64,000 nucleotides of DNA from Allolobophora icterica (lineage: Eukaryota; Annelida; Clitellata; Crassiclitellata; Lumbricidae), in NCBI GenBank assembly GCA_963556255.1, contig OY744605.1, positions 71,214,134 to 71,278,133 on the forward strand. The letters are read 5' to 3'. Under the pieces are notes generated by a model. It was not told the DNA's origin, did not search any database, and saw only the letters and a list, made by a program, of their open reading frames with translations. Positions 63,126-64,000 of the stretch are shown here, one piece after another. Numbering within the stretch: the first letter of the stretch is position 1; each line of letters opens with the position of its first letter. The position numbers and the translations under genes were made by a program.

Positions 63126-64000
63126 AACTGACCCCAATGGCGCTCCACCTGGTCCCTATGGGGTCATCGATTAAGTATGTCAGAAAATTTTAGGCAGTTT
63201 TTGATCTCATCCCCCTTTGTCAACAACTGTCAAACATTCAAGGATCCCCTAACAAAATCATGTCAAACAAAATTACCCCACCCCCAGAAAATCTCTATGA
63301 CTCTAAGAAGTGCAAGAAACTAAAATTGTTGAAAAAACAAAATGTTGTTATTCAGATTTAAGTTTTATACTTAATGGCTACAGTAGGGGGCCTAAATGTG
63401 GAATCACTGTCTGTCACAGATATTTAGTGGATTTTTCCATTCAAAATAACAACCTCGTTTTCTTTTATGTGTGTATTCAATTTTATTTGTATTATAAACA
63501 TTTCTAATTTGAACATGAACATGATAACTTTTTTTAAATATTCCTTTTAACATAGAACTTTAAAATCAAAACAAAAAGTTTCTCACTCTTTATTATTAAC
63601 AATTGAAAGAAAAAAATTATCTTTCCATCAAAAAGAAATTCGAAATATCAGATTTTCGAATAGAACCAAGGATATTCGCAAAGAGAATATGCAACACATT
63701 TTCTCATTTTAACTGGGAACAATAAACAGGATAATTTAAAACAAAGAAAATATCGCGTTTGATTAAGTTACAAAGAAAAATTAAATAGATCACTCAAACA
63801 ACATAAAGACTTTCCGAATCTATGGTTGCTTTCTGATTAAATTATTGCTGACGTCAATTTGTCTTGGACACCTCTCCCCTTTGTCAAGAATTGTCAAACT
63901 TTTTCAAATCCCTCGCCCCATTTTGTTGATATAATTAATGGACCATGTGTAATTTAAAGACTGCTCTTTTCACGATCTTATGTTTATCGATATTGCGCTT
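63126..64000. other. non-coding, diverged direct repeat
   Basis: CCCCTTTGTCAACAACTGTCAAAC (63213) and CCCCTTTGTCAAGAATTGTC (63880) head two similar blocks about 670 bp apart. No gene is seen. Confidence 0.5.

Overview
This is animal nuclear DNA, not bacterial. It has spliced exons with GT/AG borders, many microsatellites, tRNA-derived SINEs, non-LTR retrotransposons, Helitrons, hAT-type MITEs and a 200-base assembly gap at 53001-53200. An invertebrate metazoan, possibly a marine deuterostome, fits a Polinton beside a CARD/tyrosine-kinase gene, but the sequence does not settle the lineage.

Layout. 1-6700: simple repeats, SINE pieces, a LINE 3' fragment and a CpG-rich stretch with an unidentified ORF. 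6700-29350: one CR1/L2-like LINE (LINE-A), split by a SINE, a complete Polinton/Maverick (7606-25470), a 5'-truncated LINE (LINE-B) and an inverted LINE fragment (LINE-C). 29350-34700: repeats and MITEs. 34724-47265: a nine-exon plus-strand gene whose splice phases agree throughout, for a CARD / coiled-coil / Src-like (pseudo)kinase / beta-propeller protein; its introns hold Helitrons, MITEs and minisatellites. 47285-64000: transposon-dense DNA with a 1-kb polypyrimidine tract, nested inverted repeats around the gap, a hAT remnant and a mariner-type fold-back.

The Polinton is 17.9 kb with TIRs of about 235 bp starting AG and a 5-bp target duplication (TCGCT). On the minus strand, read from the ATPase toward the left TIR, lie: packaging ATPase, a 373-aa protein, minor capsid protein, a pVI-like peptide, major capsid protein, an X-like protein, an adenain-type protease, a 600-aa fibre, and two unassigned proteins. 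A zinc-ribbon/PLA2 protein and the integrase are on the plus strand. Protein-primed DNA polymerase B and a Cys-rich protein are on the minus strand to the right. Nearly all frames are open; the polymerase has one in-frame TGA. Together they make a virion morphogenesis module (capsid, ATPase, maturation protease, membrane-active proteins, fibre) plus a replication/integration module.

The two strongest new observations are: (1) the Polinton protease frame has no start of its own that covers its conserved N-terminus, but joins the upstream X-like ORF in the -1 frame at a perfect A_AAA_AAC heptamer directly before the X stop codon, with a hairpin 6 nt downstream; and (2) the CARD-coiled-coil-kinase-propeller gene, with NFE in place of DFG and a degenerate glycine loop, whose exons 3 and 4 sit between complementary GGAT/CATC arrays and form a frame-neutral cassette.
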